From assembly GCA_019801415.1 (NCBI GenBank), contig JAHVJD010000007.1, positions 124,001 through 188,000 on the forward strand: a DNA stretch of 64,000 bases. The letters are read 5' to 3'. The notes under the pieces were generated by a model. The model ran no database searches, was not told the origin of the DNA, and saw nothing but the letters and a program-made list of their open reading frames with translations. The stretch is from Nocardioides marinus. GTDB taxonomy: Bacteria > Pseudomonadota > Alphaproteobacteria > Rhodobacterales > Rhodobacteraceae. Position 1 is the stretch's first letter; each line of letters starts with the position of its first letter. The translations under genes and the position numbers were made by a program. Below are positions 15,956 through 25,463 of this stretch, one piece after another.

Positions 15956-16732
15956 ATGTCCAAGAAACCCAAGTGGGTCGTCGAAAAAGAGCAGGCCAAA
16001 CGGGCTGCTGCTGCGGAAACCGTCTGGCTGTTCGGCCTGCATGCGGTGCGGGATGCACTGCTGAACCCCAAGCGCGAAAAATTGCGGCTGATGGTGACGC
16101 TGAACGCACAGGCCAAGCTGGCCGATGCCATCGAGGCGTCCGGCATCGAGGCCGAGGTGATCGATCCGCGCAAGTTCAACCCGCCGATTGATCCGCAGTC
16201 GGTCCACCAGGGGGCAGCGCTGGAGGTGAAGCCGCTGAACTGGGGCGGTCTGGCCGAAAACTGCATCGGTGCGGAGGTGCCGCGCGTGCTGCTTCTGGAC
16301 CGTGTCACCGATCCGCACAATGTCGGCGCCATCCTGCGCTCGGCCGAGGTGCTGGGCGCCAGTGCCGTCATCGGCACCCGCCACCACTCTGCGCCCGAAA
16401 CCGGGGCGCTGGCCAAGACCGCCAGCGGCGCGCTGGAGCGCCAGCCCTATCTGCGGATGCGCAACCTTGCTGACACCATCACCGAGCTGCAGAACATGGG
16501 CTTCCTGGTGCTCGGGCTGGACGGAGAGGCCGAGCAGACCATCGAAGGCGCTCTGGAGGGCAAAACGCATCTGCCGGTGGCACTGGTGCTGGGGGCCGAG
16601 GGGCCGGGGCTGCGGCAGAAGACCAAGGAGACCGTCGACCAGCTGGTCAAGATCGATGCCGCAGGCGGTTTCGGCTCGCTCAACGTCTCCAACGCGGCTG
16701 CAATCGCGCTCTACGCCTCGCTGCCGCGCTGA
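15956..16732 (+). CDS. rlmB: 23S rRNA (guanosine-2'-O-)-methyltransferase RlmB (TrmH family)
   Basis: This encodes 258 residues. The N-terminal substrate-binding domain (WLFGLHAVRDALLNP) precedes a SPOUT catalytic domain with the three TrmH motifs: RVTDPHNVGAILRSA, VLGAEGPGL and SLNVSNAAAIALY. RlmB methylates G2251 in the 23S rRNA peptidyl-transferase loop. The gene stands alone just after the tRNA pair. Confidence 0.92.
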   Translation: MSKKPKWVVEKEQAKRAAAAETVWLFGLHAVRDALLNPKREKLRLMVTLNAQAKLADAIEASGIEAEVIDPRKFNPPIDPQSVHQGAALEVKPLNWGGLAENCIGAEVPRVLLLDRVTDPHNVGAILRSAEVLGASAVIGTRHHSAPETGALAKTASGALERQPYLRMRNLADTITELQNMGFLVLGLDGEAEQTIEGALEGKTHLPVALVLGAEGPGLRQKTKETVDQLVKIDAAGGFGSLNVSNAAAIALYASLPR

Positions 16733-16837
16733 ACCGATCAAAACCGGTTCACATCCGCGTAAGGCCGCTTTGCAAGCCTGCGTGGCTGGGGCACTCTGTG
16801 ACTGACGTCCCGCCGCCTGACCGCGGCGGGGGAAGAA

Positions 16838-17302
16838 ATGGAGTATGTGTTGATTTTCCGCGCCCTTGCAGTGATCTCGGCTCTTCTCGCCTTCGCGGTG
16901 CCGCCAGGCGCGGCGCGGGCGGACACGGGGCTGTTCGCCACCCGCGCAGGCGTGGCGGTTGGCGGCTATGACGTGGTGGCCTTCTTTCAGCACGGGGTGG
17001 CGCAGCCGGGACACCAGCGCAACGCAGTGATGTGGAAGGGGGCGAACTGGCATTTTGCCAGCGCCGCCAGCCGGGCGCGGTTCGAATCCAATCCACGCGC
17101 CTTTGCCCCGGCCTTTGGCGGCTATTGCGCCTATGCCATGTCCCGGGGCGTGCTGGTGCCAGGCGATCCGCAGCTGTGGGTGATCGTTGACGGAAGATTG
17201 TTCCTTCTGAACAACCCGGAGGCCCAGCAGAAATGGCGGGCCCGCAAGGAAGAGCTGATCGCGCGGGCAAAGCAGAACTGGCCTGCGATTCTGCGCCACT
17301 GA
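16838..17302 (+). CDS. Secreted YHS-domain protein
   Basis: This encodes 154 residues with a signal peptide (hydrophobic core ALAVISALLAFAVPPG, cleavage near AARA-D). The mature part is a YHS domain: GGYDVVAFF, MWKGANWHFAS and the FGGYCAYAM motif. YHS domains in exported proteins are often linked to metal handling, but the role here is not known. The ATG is supported by GGGGGAAG upstream. Confidence 0.8.
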   Translation: MEYVLIFRALAVISALLAFAVPPGAARADTGLFATRAGVAVGGYDVVAFFQHGVAQPGHQRNAVMWKGANWHFASAASRARFESNPRAFAPAFGGYCAYAMSRGVLVPGDPQLWVIVDGRLFLLNNPEAQQKWRARKEELIARAKQNWPAILRH

Positions 17303-17340
17303 GCCGTCACCTCACTTTCTCGTGAGTGGCGCTTTTATTT
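17303..17340 (+). terminator. Probable weak intrinsic terminator
   Basis: CTCAC pairs with GTGAG, extended imperfectly by GCC/GGC, then TTTTATTT. It starts right at the stop of the YHS gene. Confidence 0.5.
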
Positions 17341-17450
17341 TTCGAACTGTGACCCATATTCAATACAGACTGCGGAGTGGAACCACCGCAGATCTTTTTC
17401 ACTGTCCCTCGTTCCATACCTCGCGCCCGGTTCGTCCGGGCGCATTTTTT
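17341..17450 (+). ncRNA. Possible small RNA with two terminal hairpins
   Basis: This 110-base intergenic strip holds a hairpin (CTGCGG...CCGCAG, 17370-17391) followed by ATCTTTTTC, and then a classic terminator at 17423-17450. Two stop structures without a gene between them suggest a short transcript. No promoter was convincingly found. Confidence 0.3.
17423..17450 (+). terminator. Strong intrinsic terminator
   Basis: GCGCCCGG pairs perfectly with CCGGGCGC over a 5-base loop, then A and six T. Confidence 0.85.
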
Positions 17451-17507
17451 ATCTGCAGCGACGAATTCGGCTAGGCGGGCCAGGCGGAGGCGCCTAGGTT
17501 GGGTGGC

Positions 17508-17978
17508 ATGAGCAGCTACAGTGACGACCACCTGAAATCCATCCTGCAGCGCAGCCGCGTGATTGCGGTTGTCGGCGTGTCCATGAACCCGGTGCGGCCC
17601 AGCTACTACGTCGCGCGCTACCTGTCGCTGAAGGGGTTCCGGGTGATTCCGGTCAACCCCGGCCACGCGGGCAAGATGCTGTTCGGCGAACCCGTGCGCG
17701 CCAGCCTGTCCGACGTCGACGCACCGGTGGATATGGTCGATATCTTCCGGCGCTCCGAGGCGGTGCCGCCGATCGTCGACGAGGCGCTGGACGTGTTTCC
17801 CGACCTGCAGACCATCTGGATGCAGATCGGCGTTGAACACGCCGAAGCGGCCGCCAAGGCCGAGGCCCGCGGCGTGACGGTGATCCAGAACCGCTGTCCC
17901 AAGATCGAATACCAGCGCCTGTTTGGCGAGCTGCGCCAGGGCGGCTTTGCCACCGGCATCATCTCCTCAAAACTTTAA
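17508..17978 (+). CDS. CoA-binding (YccU-like) protein
   Basis: This encodes 156 residues with a Rossmann-type CoA-binding fold: IAVVGVSMNPVRPSYYVARYL, then VIPVNPGHAG and IWMQIGVEH, ending in VIQNRCPKIEYQRL. The family resembles the CoA-binding domain of succinyl-CoA ligase and has no assigned enzyme activity. The ATG at 17508 is used. An in-frame TTG at 17499 has better spacing from GGAGG (17485-17489) and may be the true start. Confidence 0.88.
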   Translation: MSSYSDDHLKSILQRSRVIAVVGVSMNPVRPSYYVARYLSLKGFRVIPVNPGHAGKMLFGEPVRASLSDVDAPVDMVDIFRRSEAVPPIVDEALDVFPDLQTIWMQIGVEHAEAAAKAEARGVTVIQNRCPKIEYQRLFGELRQGGFATGIISSKL

Positions 17979-18203
17979 GGCTGGGCAGGGGGGCTCCCGC
18001 CCGCTGCGCCCGTCCTGACGGACGGGCTGCACGGTTGGGCCGGGCGCCGCTGCGCGGCGCGGTTATTGCTGAGAGGCCCTGACGGGCAGGTCTGCCCGAC
18101 AGGGCGAGGTCGATTGTGTGCTTTGTGGCGCGTCAAGGGCAAGCCGCGCTGGCGCGCGGAGGCTGCGCCTCCCTTGACCCGCGGGCAGGGCCGGGGGGGG
18201 CGC

Positions 18204-18521
18204 TCAGCCCTTGGGGCGGGCGGCTTTCTCGGCGATGCCGCTGAGGCCCTGGCGCTCGGCCAGCACGGTCAGGACATCGTCCAGCGCCACGCCGCGGGCG
18301 GTCAGCATCACCAGGAAATGATAGAGCACATCGGCGCCTTCGGCGGCGAGCCCCGTTTTGTTGTCCTTCACCGCCTCGATGATGGCCTCGATGGCCTCTT
18401 CGCCGAATTTCTCGGCGCATTTCTCCGGCCCCTTGGCCAGCAGTTTCGCGGTCCAGCTGCTGTCGGGGTCAGCCCCCTTGCGGGACAGGATGGTGGCCTC
18501 GAGGTCGTGCAGAATGCTCAT
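18204..18521 (-). CDS. hisE: Phosphoribosyl-ATP pyrophosphatase
   Basis: This encodes 105 residues of the MazG-like HisE fold: [18 protein letters not shown] and [11 protein letters not shown]. It performs the second step of histidine synthesis (PR-ATP to PR-AMP). HisI is not in the window. The ATG at 18521 is preceded by GAGGGG; a GTG one codon earlier is possible. It follows hisF after 11 bases on the minus strand. Confidence 0.95.
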   Translation of the reverse strand: MSILHDLEATILSRKGADPDSSWTAKLLAKGPEKCAEKFGEEAIEAIIEAVKDNKTGLAAEGADVLYHFLVMLTARGVALDDVLTVLAERQGLSGIAEKAARPKG

Positions 18522-18532
18522 CACGTCGCCCC

Positions 18533-19294
18533 TCAGTTCAGCCGCATCGGAATGCCGGCGGCGGCCATGTGCTGCTTGGCTTCCTGGATGGTGTATTCCC
18601 CGAAGTGGAAGATCGAGGCCGCCAGCACCGCGGAGGCGCCGCCCACGGTCACGCCTTCGACCAGGTGGTCCAGGTTGCCAACGCCGCCGGAGGCGATCAC
18701 CGGAACGTCAACCGCGTCCGAGATCGCCTTGGTCAGCGGCAGGTTGAAGCCCGATTTGGTGCCATCGCGGTCCATCGAGGTGAGCAGGATTTCCCCGGCC
18801 CCCTTGGCGGTGACCAGCTTGGCAAACTCCACCGCGTTGATGCCGGTGGGCTTGCGGCCGCCATGGGTGAAGATCTCCCAGCGGCCGGGTTCCACGGTCT
18901 TGGCGTCGATGGCGCAGACGATGCACTGGCTGCCGAACTGGTCCGCGGCCTCGGCGATGACATCGGGGTTCGCGACCGCGGCCGAGTTGAACGAGACCTT
19001 GTCGGCCCCCGCCAGCAGCAGCGCCCGGACGTCTTCCTTGGTGCGCACGCCGCCGCCCACGGTCAGCGGCACGAAACATTGTTCGGCGGTGCGGCGCACC
19101 ACGTCGAACATGGTGCCGCGGTTTTCATGGGTCGCGTGAATGTCGAGGAAGCAGATTTCATCCGCGCCGGCGGCGTCATAGGCCTTGGCCGATTCCACCG
19201 GGTCGCCGGCATCGCGCAGGCCGACGAAGTTGACGCCCTTGACCACGCGCCCGTCGGCGACATCGAGACAGGGGATGATACGGGTTTTCAGCAT
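18533..19294 (-). CDS. hisF: Imidazole glycerol phosphate synthase, cyclase subunit HisF
   Basis: This encodes 253 residues starting [12 protein letters not shown], a (beta/alpha)8 barrel with the two catalytic aspartates in [15 protein letters not shown] (Asp11 equivalent) and [10 protein letters not shown] (Asp130 equivalent). It uses ammonia from HisH to make IGP and AICAR. The start is set by the conserved N-terminus; a longer upstream frame is ignored. Confidence 0.96.
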   Translation of the reverse strand: MLKTRIIPCLDVADGRVVKGVNFVGLRDAGDPVESAKAYDAAGADEICFLDIHATHENRGTMFDVVRRTAEQCFVPLTVGGGVRTKEDVRALLLAGADKVSFNSAAVANPDVIAEAADQFGSQCIVCAIDAKTVEPGRWEIFTHGGRKPTGINAVEFAKLVTAKGAGEILLTSMDRDGTKSGFNLPLTKAISDAVDVPVIASGGVGNLDHLVEGVTVGGASAVLAASIFHFGEYTIQEAKQHMAAAGIPMRLN

Positions 19295-19328
19295 GGGTCG
19301 CCCTTTGGCCGCTTGCGTTGACGTGTCT

Positions 19329-19817
19329 TTACTGCGCAGGCGGTTGGGATGCAATCGCGGCGCTGTGGCGGGCGATGCGGCGCATGCAGTCGCGCACGAT
19401 CAGGATGTGAAACGGCATCACCAGCGCCAGGTAGATCCGCCCCAGCAGGTTGTTCCGGTGCACCCAGGTGGCCATGTGGATGCGGCCTGCCTGACGCCGG
19501 ATGCTGATGCGGAAATTCAGATGGCGGTCGTCGGTGCCGAGGATCAGTTCGTGATCGTCCTCAAAGCACACCGGAAACAGCGTCGTCGCCTGCGCGCTGT
19601 CGCCGGAGCGATCGGTTTTCAGCCCCAGCGGGCGCACCAGACGATTGCGCAGCTGCATCAGCGCCTGCGCCCAGCCGGGCTGCGAGAAGGCCAGATCAGC
19701 CGCCGCTCGCGGGCTCAGGCTGCTGGCCACCGCATAGCCATCCAGGAAATCATCCGGTCCAACCTGTGTCCACAGGCGGGCGCCCTGGGGCAGCGGAGTC
19801 TTTTCGACAGGGGGCAT
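19329..19817 (-). CDS. DUF2867 domain protein
   Basis: This encodes 162 residues from ATG 19817, which follows AGAGG at 10 bases. It contains a DUF2867-like core: [19 protein letters not shown], and the C-terminal [24 protein letters not shown]. The C-terminal stretch is hydrophobic and could associate with the membrane. It sits inside the histidine gene run between hisA and hisF. Function is unknown. Confidence 0.75.
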   Translation of the reverse strand: MPPVEKTPLPQGARLWTQVGPDDFLDGYAVASSLSPRAAADLAFSQPGWAQALMQLRNRLVRPLGLKTDRSGDSAQATTLFPVCFEDDHELILGTDDRHLNFRISIRRQAGRIHMATWVHRNNLLGRIYLALVMPFHILIVRDCMRRIARHSAAIASQPPAQ

Positions 19818-19896
19818 GGGCGGTCCGCCTCTGGTTGCAGGTGGTGCCATCTGACAGCAGATCGTTGCCGCCTGCAAACGGGCATGGTGCCGCGGA

Positions 19897-20619
19897 TCAG
19901 CCCTTCAGCACCGCCAGCGCCTCGGCCAAGTCAATCGCGCCATCATAGAGCGCGCGGCCCGAGATCGCCCCGTTGAGCGGCGCCCCGCAGGTTTTCAACG
20001 CCCGCAGGTCGTCCAGCGAGGACACCCCGCCGGAGGCGATCACCGGGATGCTGACCGCCTTGGCCAGCTCGGCGGTGGCCTGGATGTTCGGCCCCTTCAT
20101 CGCGCCATCGCGCAGGATGTCGGTGTAGATGATCGCGGCCACGCCTGCGTCCTCGAACGACTTGGCGAGGTCGGTCACCATCACGTCGGTTTCCTCGGCC
20201 CAGCCCTTGGTCGCCACCTTGCCGTTGCGGGCGTCGATGCCGACGGCAACCTTGCCGGGGAACTCCCGGGCCGCCTCGCGCACCAGCTCCGGGTTTTCCA
20301 CCGCCACGGTGCCAAGGATCACCCGGGCCAGCCCCTTGTCGATCCAGGCTTCGATGGTGGCCATGTCGCGGATGCCGCCGCCCAGCTGTGCGGGCACCTT
20401 GGTCTGTTTCAGGATCTCCTCGACCGGGGCGGCGTTGACCGGTGCACCGGCAAAGGCGCCGTTGAGGTCGACGAGGTGCAGCCACTCGCAGCCCGCTTCG
20501 ACGAACTCCAGCGCCTGGGCGGCGGGGTTGTCGTTGAACACGGTGGTCTTGTCCATGTCGCCGTGCAGCAGGCGGACGGCCTGGCCGTCCTTGAGGTCAA
20601 TCGCGGGGTAGAGGATCAT
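19897..20619 (-). CDS. hisA: ProFAR isomerase HisA
   Basis: This encodes 240 residues starting [17 protein letters not shown]. It is the HisF-like barrel with catalytic Asp in AIDLKDG and in [12 protein letters not shown]. It isomerises ProFAR to PRFAR. The start is placed at the conserved MILYPAIDL. Confidence 0.96.
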   Translation of the reverse strand: MILYPAIDLKDGQAVRLLHGDMDKTTVFNDNPAAQALEFVEAGCEWLHLVDLNGAFAGAPVNAAPVEEILKQTKVPAQLGGGIRDMATIEAWIDKGLARVILGTVAVENPELVREAAREFPGKVAVGIDARNGKVATKGWAEETDVMVTDLAKSFEDAGVAAIIYTDILRDGAMKGPNIQATAELAKAVSIPVIASGGVSSLDDLRALKTCGAPLNGAISGRALYDGAIDLAEALAVLKG

Positions 20620-20754
20620 CCGGGCAGCCCTTTGTAGAATATGCTGGCGGTGTTTTGCACAAGCCCGCCCCGAATTGCAACGCGACCCGAGGTCAAGCTT
20701 GCTCCAAAACCGGGGGTCGGGACAGACTGCTGGCATCAACAGGGAGGATGAGCG

Positions 20755-21141
20755 ATGAAAAAACTGCTGGCAGCCGCTGCGGTGGCGCTGGGTCTGGCCA
20801 CCGGCGTGGCGGCGGATCCGGTTCTCGGAACCTGGCGGACCGAGCCGGACGATGGCTCCTATGCCTACGTGGAAATGGCAAAATGCGGTGCTGCGGTCTG
20901 CGGCACGATCACCCGGACCTTCAACAGTTCGGGCGAGTACCAGTCGCCGAACCTCGGCAAGGTTCTGGTGATCGACATGAAGTCGCAGGGTGACGGCTCG
21001 TATGCGGGCAAGGTCTGGCGTCCGTCCAACGACAAGATCTACATCGGCAAGATGGATCTTGCAGGCAGCAGCCTGGCGCTGCGGGGCTGCGTGGCCGGTG
21101 GGCTGATCTGTTCCAAGCAGACCTGGACGCGGGTCAAGTAA
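20755..21141 (+). CDS. DUF2147 exported protein
   Basis: This encodes 128 residues. The signal peptide ([21 protein letters not shown]) precedes a DUF2147 beta-rich domain: [31 protein letters not shown] and [20 protein letters not shown]. Three or four Cys suggest disulfides in the periplasm. GGAGGATGAGCG before the ATG supports the start. It stands on the plus strand and interrupts the minus-strand histidine run. Function is unknown. Confidence 0.85.
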   Translation: MKKLLAAAAVALGLATGVAADPVLGTWRTEPDDGSYAYVEMAKCGAAVCGTITRTFNSSGEYQSPNLGKVLVIDMKSQGDGSYAGKVWRPSNDKIYIGKMDLAGSSLALRGCVAGGLICSKQTWTRVK

Positions 21142-21162
21142 ACCTTTGGCGCGGGGCTGCGC

Positions 21163-21414
21163 CTAGAGCAGCCCCAGCTGCACCGGGATCGGTGCATAGC
21201 CGCGTTTCAGCTGCTGATCGCGGAACCGTTCGAAAATCGCCAGCGCCTCGCCATGGGCGGCCAGGTAGGTGCGTTTCTGCGCGCCGCCGGGCGCGTTCAG
21301 CGGACCGGAGACGCGCTCGACGCACCAATCGCCAAACAGCGTTGGTGTCAGGCTCAGCAGGCAATAGCGGTGCTTGCCTTCGGCGTGATCGTATTTCTCG
21401 AAACGGATGTGCAA
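21163..21414 (-). CDS. WGR-like domain protein
   Basis: This encodes about 83 residues covering most of a WGR domain (HRYCLLSLTPTLFGDWCVERVSGPLN and ALAIFERFRDQQLKRGYAP). The WGR tripeptide itself is not kept (VSGPL at the spot), so nucleic-acid binding is doubtful. The start is a TTG with no clear ribosome site, and no better ATG exists in frame; the open frame extends a little further upstream. It is convergent with the DUF2147 gene. Confidence 0.65.
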   Translation of the reverse strand: MHIRFEKYDHAEGKHRYCLLSLTPTLFGDWCVERVSGPLNAPGGAQKRTYLAAHGEALAIFERFRDQQLKRGYAPIPVQLGLL

Positions 21415-21587
21415 GGGGATGGCCGCGGTGACAAAAGGTCCGCCCCGTATGCATCGAAGCGGCGCGCTTGTCTATTGCTCAAACCGGTGCGGGCCAAGCA
21501 CGGCCGCCGCGTCTGTGACCTGCGCACATCACCGGCCGATGGCGGCGGCTCGCCACGGCGGGCAGGGGCCGGCCGTGGCGGGTGGTC

Positions 21588-22226
21588 TCAGGGGGCCCAG
21601 GTCAGGAAGTTGCCGATCATCCGCAATCCGGTCGCCTGGCTTTTCTCCGGGTGGAACTGCATGCCCAGCATGGTATCCCGGCCGACCACCGCGGTGACGT
21701 CTCCGCCATAATCCACATGGGCCAGCCGCTCGGCCGCGGCGGCGACGCGGAAATGGTAGGAGTGCACGAAATAGACGTGATCGCCGCTGGAGACGCCATC
21801 GAACACCGGGTGCGGCATGTCGATCACCAGATCATTCCAGCCCATGTGCGGCACCTTCAGCGCGGTGTCGGAGGGCTCGATCTTCACCACGTCGCCACCG
21901 ACCCAGCCAAGGCCCGGTGTCTCGGCGTATTCATGCCCGGTGGTGGCCATCAGCTGCATGCCAACGCAGATGCCGAGGAACGGCCGCCCTTTCTGCTCCA
22001 CCGCTTCGACCATGGCGTCGTAGATGCCCCTGTGGCCGCGCAGTTCGGTGGCGCAGGCCGGGAAGGCGCCATCGCCGGGCAGCACCAGCCGGTCGGCGCG
22101 CGCCACCACATCCGCATCCGAGGTCACCACGACCTCCCCCGCGTCCAGTTCCCGCGCCATCCGCTGAAACGCCTTCTCGGCAGAATGCAGGTTGCCGGAT
22201 TCGTAATCGATGATCGCGGTCAGCAT
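21588..22226 (-). CDS. hisH: Imidazole glycerol phosphate synthase, glutaminase subunit HisH
   Basis: This encodes 212 residues, a class I glutamine amidotransferase. The nucleophile is Cys in FLGICVGMQLM, and the His-Glu pair is in MQFHPEKSQ. It supplies ammonia to HisF through the barrel. The start is MLTAIIDYESGN. Confidence 0.96.
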   Translation of the reverse strand: MLTAIIDYESGNLHSAEKAFQRMARELDAGEVVVTSDADVVARADRLVLPGDGAFPACATELRGHRGIYDAMVEAVEQKGRPFLGICVGMQLMATTGHEYAETPGLGWVGGDVVKIEPSDTALKVPHMGWNDLVIDMPHPVFDGVSSGDHVYFVHSYHFRVAAAAERLAHVDYGGDVTAVVGRDTMLGMQFHPEKSQATGLRMIGNFLTWAP

Positions 22227-22293
22227 GTAGGGGCTCTCCAGGGGTGTGAAACTCGCATGCTGCCTAGCGCAACAACCCGGCGCTGCCAAGCCT

Positions 22294-22776
22294 TCAGCGG
22301 ATGTGCAGCACTTCGTGCAGCACCTCCGGCTCCAGCGGCGTGCCATCCGCGGTGGCGGCGTGCTGCCGGAACACCTTGAAACCCGCCGGAACCATGGCCC
22401 CGCGCACCGCATCATCGAGAAAGATGAACTTGCTGTTCTCCGGGGTGAAGGCGAACCAGCCCGGATCATCAAAGCTCCCTGCATAGACGCCCAGCCGGTC
22501 CGGCCAGCGCTCGAAGGTCAGATGGGTCTTGGTGCCGCAGGCGGCGCAGAAATGCACGTTCACCGCCTTGCCGCTGCCGCCCGAGACATGCACGTAGCGC
22601 GATGGTGCCCCTTCGGTGATCTGAAAGCGGGCGGTGTCGAAAATGGGTTCCACCATTCCCAATGCACCCGTCGCCCGCTGGCAGAAGCGGCAAAAACAGG
22701 CCGTCACCCACAGGGGATCACCGCTTACCCGGTATCGCAAGCCGCCGCAGAGGCAGCCACCATCATGTGTCGTCAT
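22294..22776 (-). CDS. GFA / CENP-V domain zinc protein
   Basis: This encodes 160 residues with the cysteine pattern CLCGG, CFCRFCQRATG and HFCAACGTKT, which binds zinc in the GFA (glutathione-dependent formaldehyde-activating enzyme) fold. Many members have no proven activity on formaldehyde. It lies between hisH and hisB on the same strand but is probably unrelated to histidine synthesis. Confidence 0.85.
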   Translation of the reverse strand: MTTHDGGCLCGGLRYRVSGDPLWVTACFCRFCQRATGALGMVEPIFDTARFQITEGAPSRYVHVSGGSGKAVNVHFCAACGTKTHLTFERWPDRLGVYAGSFDDPGWFAFTPENSKFIFLDDAVRGAMVPAGFKVFRQHAATADGTPLEPEVLHEVLHIR

Positions 22777-22828
22777 TGCGTCGCCTCCCTGCAGATATCT
22801 TTGCAGGGAGCCTAGCACGGATCGCCCG

Positions 22829-23416
22829 TTACAGCGCGCCCTTGGTCGAGGGGATCGCGTCCGCCTTGCGCGGGTCGGTCTCCACCGCCAGCCGCAGCGC
22901 GCGGGCGACGGCCTTGAATGCCGCCTCGGCGATATGGTGGCTGTTGAACCCGTGCAGCTGGTCGATGTGCAGGGTGATGCCGCCATGGGTGCTGAAGCCC
23001 TGGAAGAATTCGCGCACCAGCTCGGTGTCAAAGGTGCCGATTTTCTGGGTCGGCAGTTCCACGTTCCAGATCAGGAAGGGGCGCGCCGACAGGTCCAGCG
23101 CGCAGCGTACCTGGGCGTCATCCATCGGCAGGTGGCACTCGCCATAGCGGCGGATGCCCTTCTTGTCCCCCAGCGCCTGCGCCAGCGCCTGACCCAGCGC
23201 GATGCCGGTGTCCTCGACCGTGTGGTGGTCATCGATGTGATAGTCACCCTTGGCGCGGATCGTCATGTCGATCAGCGAGTGGCGCGCCAGCTGGTCCAGC
23301 ATGTGGTCGAAAAAGCCAACCCCGGTCTGGTTGTCATAAGCCCCGGAGCCATCCAGGTTGATCTCCACGGAAATCTCGGTTTCCGCGGTCTTGCGGGTCA
23401 CTTTGGCGGTACGCAT
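22829..23416 (-). CDS. hisB: Imidazoleglycerol-phosphate dehydratase
   Basis: This encodes 195 residues, the monofunctional HisB form without the phosphatase domain. Metal-binding motifs [13 protein letters not shown] and the second [13 protein letters not shown] are present. It is the first histidine gene of the minus-strand run (hisB, hisH, hisA, hisF, hisE). The start [10 protein letters not shown] is chosen over a frame seven codons longer. Confidence 0.96.
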   Translation of the reverse strand: MRTAKVTRKTAETEISVEINLDGSGAYDNQTGVGFFDHMLDQLARHSLIDMTIRAKGDYHIDDHHTVEDTGIALGQALAQALGDKKGIRRYGECHLPMDDAQVRCALDLSARPFLIWNVELPTQKIGTFDTELVREFFQGFSTHGGITLHIDQLHGFNSHHIAEAAFKAVARALRLAVETDPRKADAIPSTKGAL

Positions 23417-23590
23417 CGACGGGCTATCCTTCCTCAAGCTGCGAGGCGCTTATAGGGCGGGCAGGGGGCTGGGCTCAAGTGTGGCATTGTTCATGGGCGC
23501 CAGACTGTTGCCCGCGCCGCCGCCTATTGCGCCGCGCCTGCGCCCATGCGACCTTGGCGCAAATTCCGAACACCAGCAAAAGGGGCACCC

Positions 23591-23830
23591 ATGTCCACCT
23601 GCGTCTTTGTCCAGATCCGCTGCAAACCCGGCACCACCTACAAGGTGGCCGAGGAGATCGCCCTGCGCGAAATCCACTCCGAACTCTATTCCACCAGCGG
23701 CAATTTCGACCTGCTGATGAAGCTCTACATCCCCAGCGGCGAGGACGTCGGAAAATACATCAACGACAAGCTGCTTCAGATCGAAGGGATCGAACGCTCG
23801 CTGACCACCATGACCTACAAGGTCTTCTAG
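23591..23830 (+). CDS. Stand-alone Lrp/AsnC ligand-binding (RAM) domain
   Basis: This encodes 79 residues, only the alpha-beta RAM domain (FVQIRCKPGTTYKVAEEIALRE, then GNFDLLMKLYIP). There is no helix-turn-helix. Such stand-alone domains can bind amino acids and modulate full-length Lrp proteins. AGGGGC before the ATG supports the start. A bidirectional terminator separates it from the aminotransferase. Confidence 0.88.
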   Translation: MSTCVFVQIRCKPGTTYKVAEEIALREIHSELYSTSGNFDLLMKLYIPSGEDVGKYINDKLLQIEGIERSLTTMTYKVF

Positions 23831-23860
23831 GCCACGCTCCGGCGTCGCAGCCGACAGCAA

Positions 23861-23883
23861 AACGCCCCGCACTGCGGGGCGTT
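23861..23883. terminator. Bidirectional intrinsic terminator
   Basis: AACGCCCCGC pairs perfectly with GCGGGGCGTT over a 3-base loop, between two convergent genes. Tails are TTCTTC on the plus and TTTTGC on the minus side. Confidence 0.85.
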
Positions 23884-23909
23884 CTTCGTTTCATGGTGTT
23901 GCAACCGGA

Positions 23910-25262
23910 TCAGGCGGCGATCAGCCCGCGGTCTTTCAACTCCTGATAGGCTATGTCGACGCCGGCCTTCATCCGCTTCAGCATCTCGTCGACCTCATCC
24001 TTGGTGATGATGATCGGCGGGCACAGGGCCAGCGCATTGCCCGCCACCGCGCGCAGGATCAGCCCGTTGGCCTCGCAGGCCTTTTGTGCGGCCGCGCCCG
24101 CCGCGCCCTTCTCGAAGCTCGCGCCGGTGGTCTTGTTCGACACCAGCTCCAGCGCCGCGATCAGCCCCTTGCCGCGCACCTCGCCCACCAGCGGGTGGTC
24201 GGTGAAGATCTCGCGCAGCTGCGCCTGCATGTAGTCGCCCACCTCGGCGGCATGTTCGAACAGGTTGTCGCGCTCGTAGATTTCCAGCGTCTTCAGCGCC
24301 GCGGCACAGGCCGCCGGGTGGCCGGAATAGGTGTAGCCGTGGCCAAATACGCCGACCTCGTTGGTCTGGTCGATCATCGCCTCGTACATCCAGCCGGGAA
24401 TGACCGAGGCCGAGATCGGAAAATAGGCCGAGGACAGCTGCTTGGCAAAGGTCATCAGGTCCGGCTTGATGCCCATGGTGGTGCAACCGAAATCCGCGCC
24501 GGTACGGCCAAAGCCGCAGATCACCTCATCCGCCCAGACCAGGATGCCGTGCTTGCGCAACAGCGCCTGCAGCTTCTCGTAATACCCCTCTGGCGGCACG
24601 ATCACGCCCGACGCGCCGGTGATCGGTTCGACGATCATCGCGGCGATAGTGTCGGGGTCTTCCGCCAGGATCTGTTGTTCCAGGTTGTTGATGATGCGGT
24701 CGACGAACTGTTCTTCGGTCTCGTTGCCCAGGCGGCCCGTGTAGTAATGAGGCGCGTCCGAGCGCAGGATGTGCAGCGCCTCCAGCGGCGCATCGAAATG
24801 CGCCAGATTCGCGGGCAGCGAGGTCAGCGAGCCGGCCGCGACGGTCACCCCGTGATAACCGCGCTCGCGGGTGATGATCTTGCGCTTCTCCGGCTTGCCG
24901 ATGGCGTTGAAGTAATAGCGCAGCATCTTGTAATGCGTGTCGTTGGCGTCCGAGCCGGAGTTGCCGAAGAAGATATAGGCATCCTCCACCGGCACCATCG
25001 CTTTCAGCTTCTCTGCCAGCTTCTGGATCGGCTCATGGGTCTTGCCGCCGAAGGTGTGCGAAAACGGCAGCTTGTGCAGCTGCTCGGTGATCGCGTCCAT
25101 CACCTCGGTATTGCTGTAGCCCAGCGAGGTGCACCAGAGCCCCGCAAGACCTTCGATGTATTTGTTGCCATCGGTGTCATAGACATAGATGCCTTCTCCG
25201 CGGTCCAGGCACAGCTGCTCGGTCGCGGTGAAATTGGTGGTGGGATAGATCACAGGGGCCAT
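23910..25262 (-). CDS. Class III pyridoxal-phosphate aminotransferase (omega-transaminase type)
   Basis: This encodes 450 residues. PLP-binding landmarks are GNSGSDANDTHYKM, ILVWADEVICGFGRTG and the lysine in DLMTFAKQLSSAY, which forms the Schiff base. The family includes taurine-, beta-alanine- and amine-pyruvate aminotransferases. Roseobacters carry several, and the substrate cannot be fixed from sequence. ATG 25262 is chosen because GGAGGAG lies 8 bases upstream; a TTG two codons earlier is too close to it. Confidence 0.9.
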   Translation of the reverse strand: MAPVIYPTTNFTATEQLCLDRGEGIYVYDTDGNKYIEGLAGLWCTSLGYSNTEVMDAITEQLHKLPFSHTFGGKTHEPIQKLAEKLKAMVPVEDAYIFFGNSGSDANDTHYKMLRYYFNAIGKPEKRKIITRERGYHGVTVAAGSLTSLPANLAHFDAPLEALHILRSDAPHYYTGRLGNETEEQFVDRIINNLEQQILAEDPDTIAAMIVEPITGASGVIVPPEGYYEKLQALLRKHGILVWADEVICGFGRTGADFGCTTMGIKPDLMTFAKQLSSAYFPISASVIPGWMYEAMIDQTNEVGVFGHGYTYSGHPAACAAALKTLEIYERDNLFEHAAEVGDYMQAQLREIFTDHPLVGEVRGKGLIAALELVSNKTTGASFEKGAAGAAAQKACEANGLILRAVAGNALALCPPIIITKDEVDEMLKRMKAGVDIAYQELKDRGLIAA

Positions 25263-25428
25263 GGCCAAACTCCTCCGTTAGCGCGCCCGCAGGGGCGGTT
25301 TGCCGTAGCATTGGCGCGTTTTGCATGGCGCGTCAAAAGGAATTTGATCAAATTGGTGACCTTGCCGGAATTTCCCGCGGCTGGCCTTGCGAGGCGTGGG
25401 GGAGAGTGGGGAGCAGCCCGAAACGCGA

Positions 25429-25452
25429 AAGGCCGCCCCGAGGGACGGCCTT
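25429..25452 (-). terminator. Terminator of tRNA-Gly copy 1
   Basis: On the minus strand AAGGCCG and CGGCCTT pair, extended by CCC/GGG, directly after the tRNA end, with a short TTTCG tail. Confidence 0.7.
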
Positions 25453-25463
25453 TTCGTTTCAAA

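Noticed and set aside
18000-18203. Hairpins after the CoA-binding gene as terminators
   Set aside because: GCCCGTCC/GGACGGGC is a good stem but has no T run; it is treated as part of the dispersed GC repeat.
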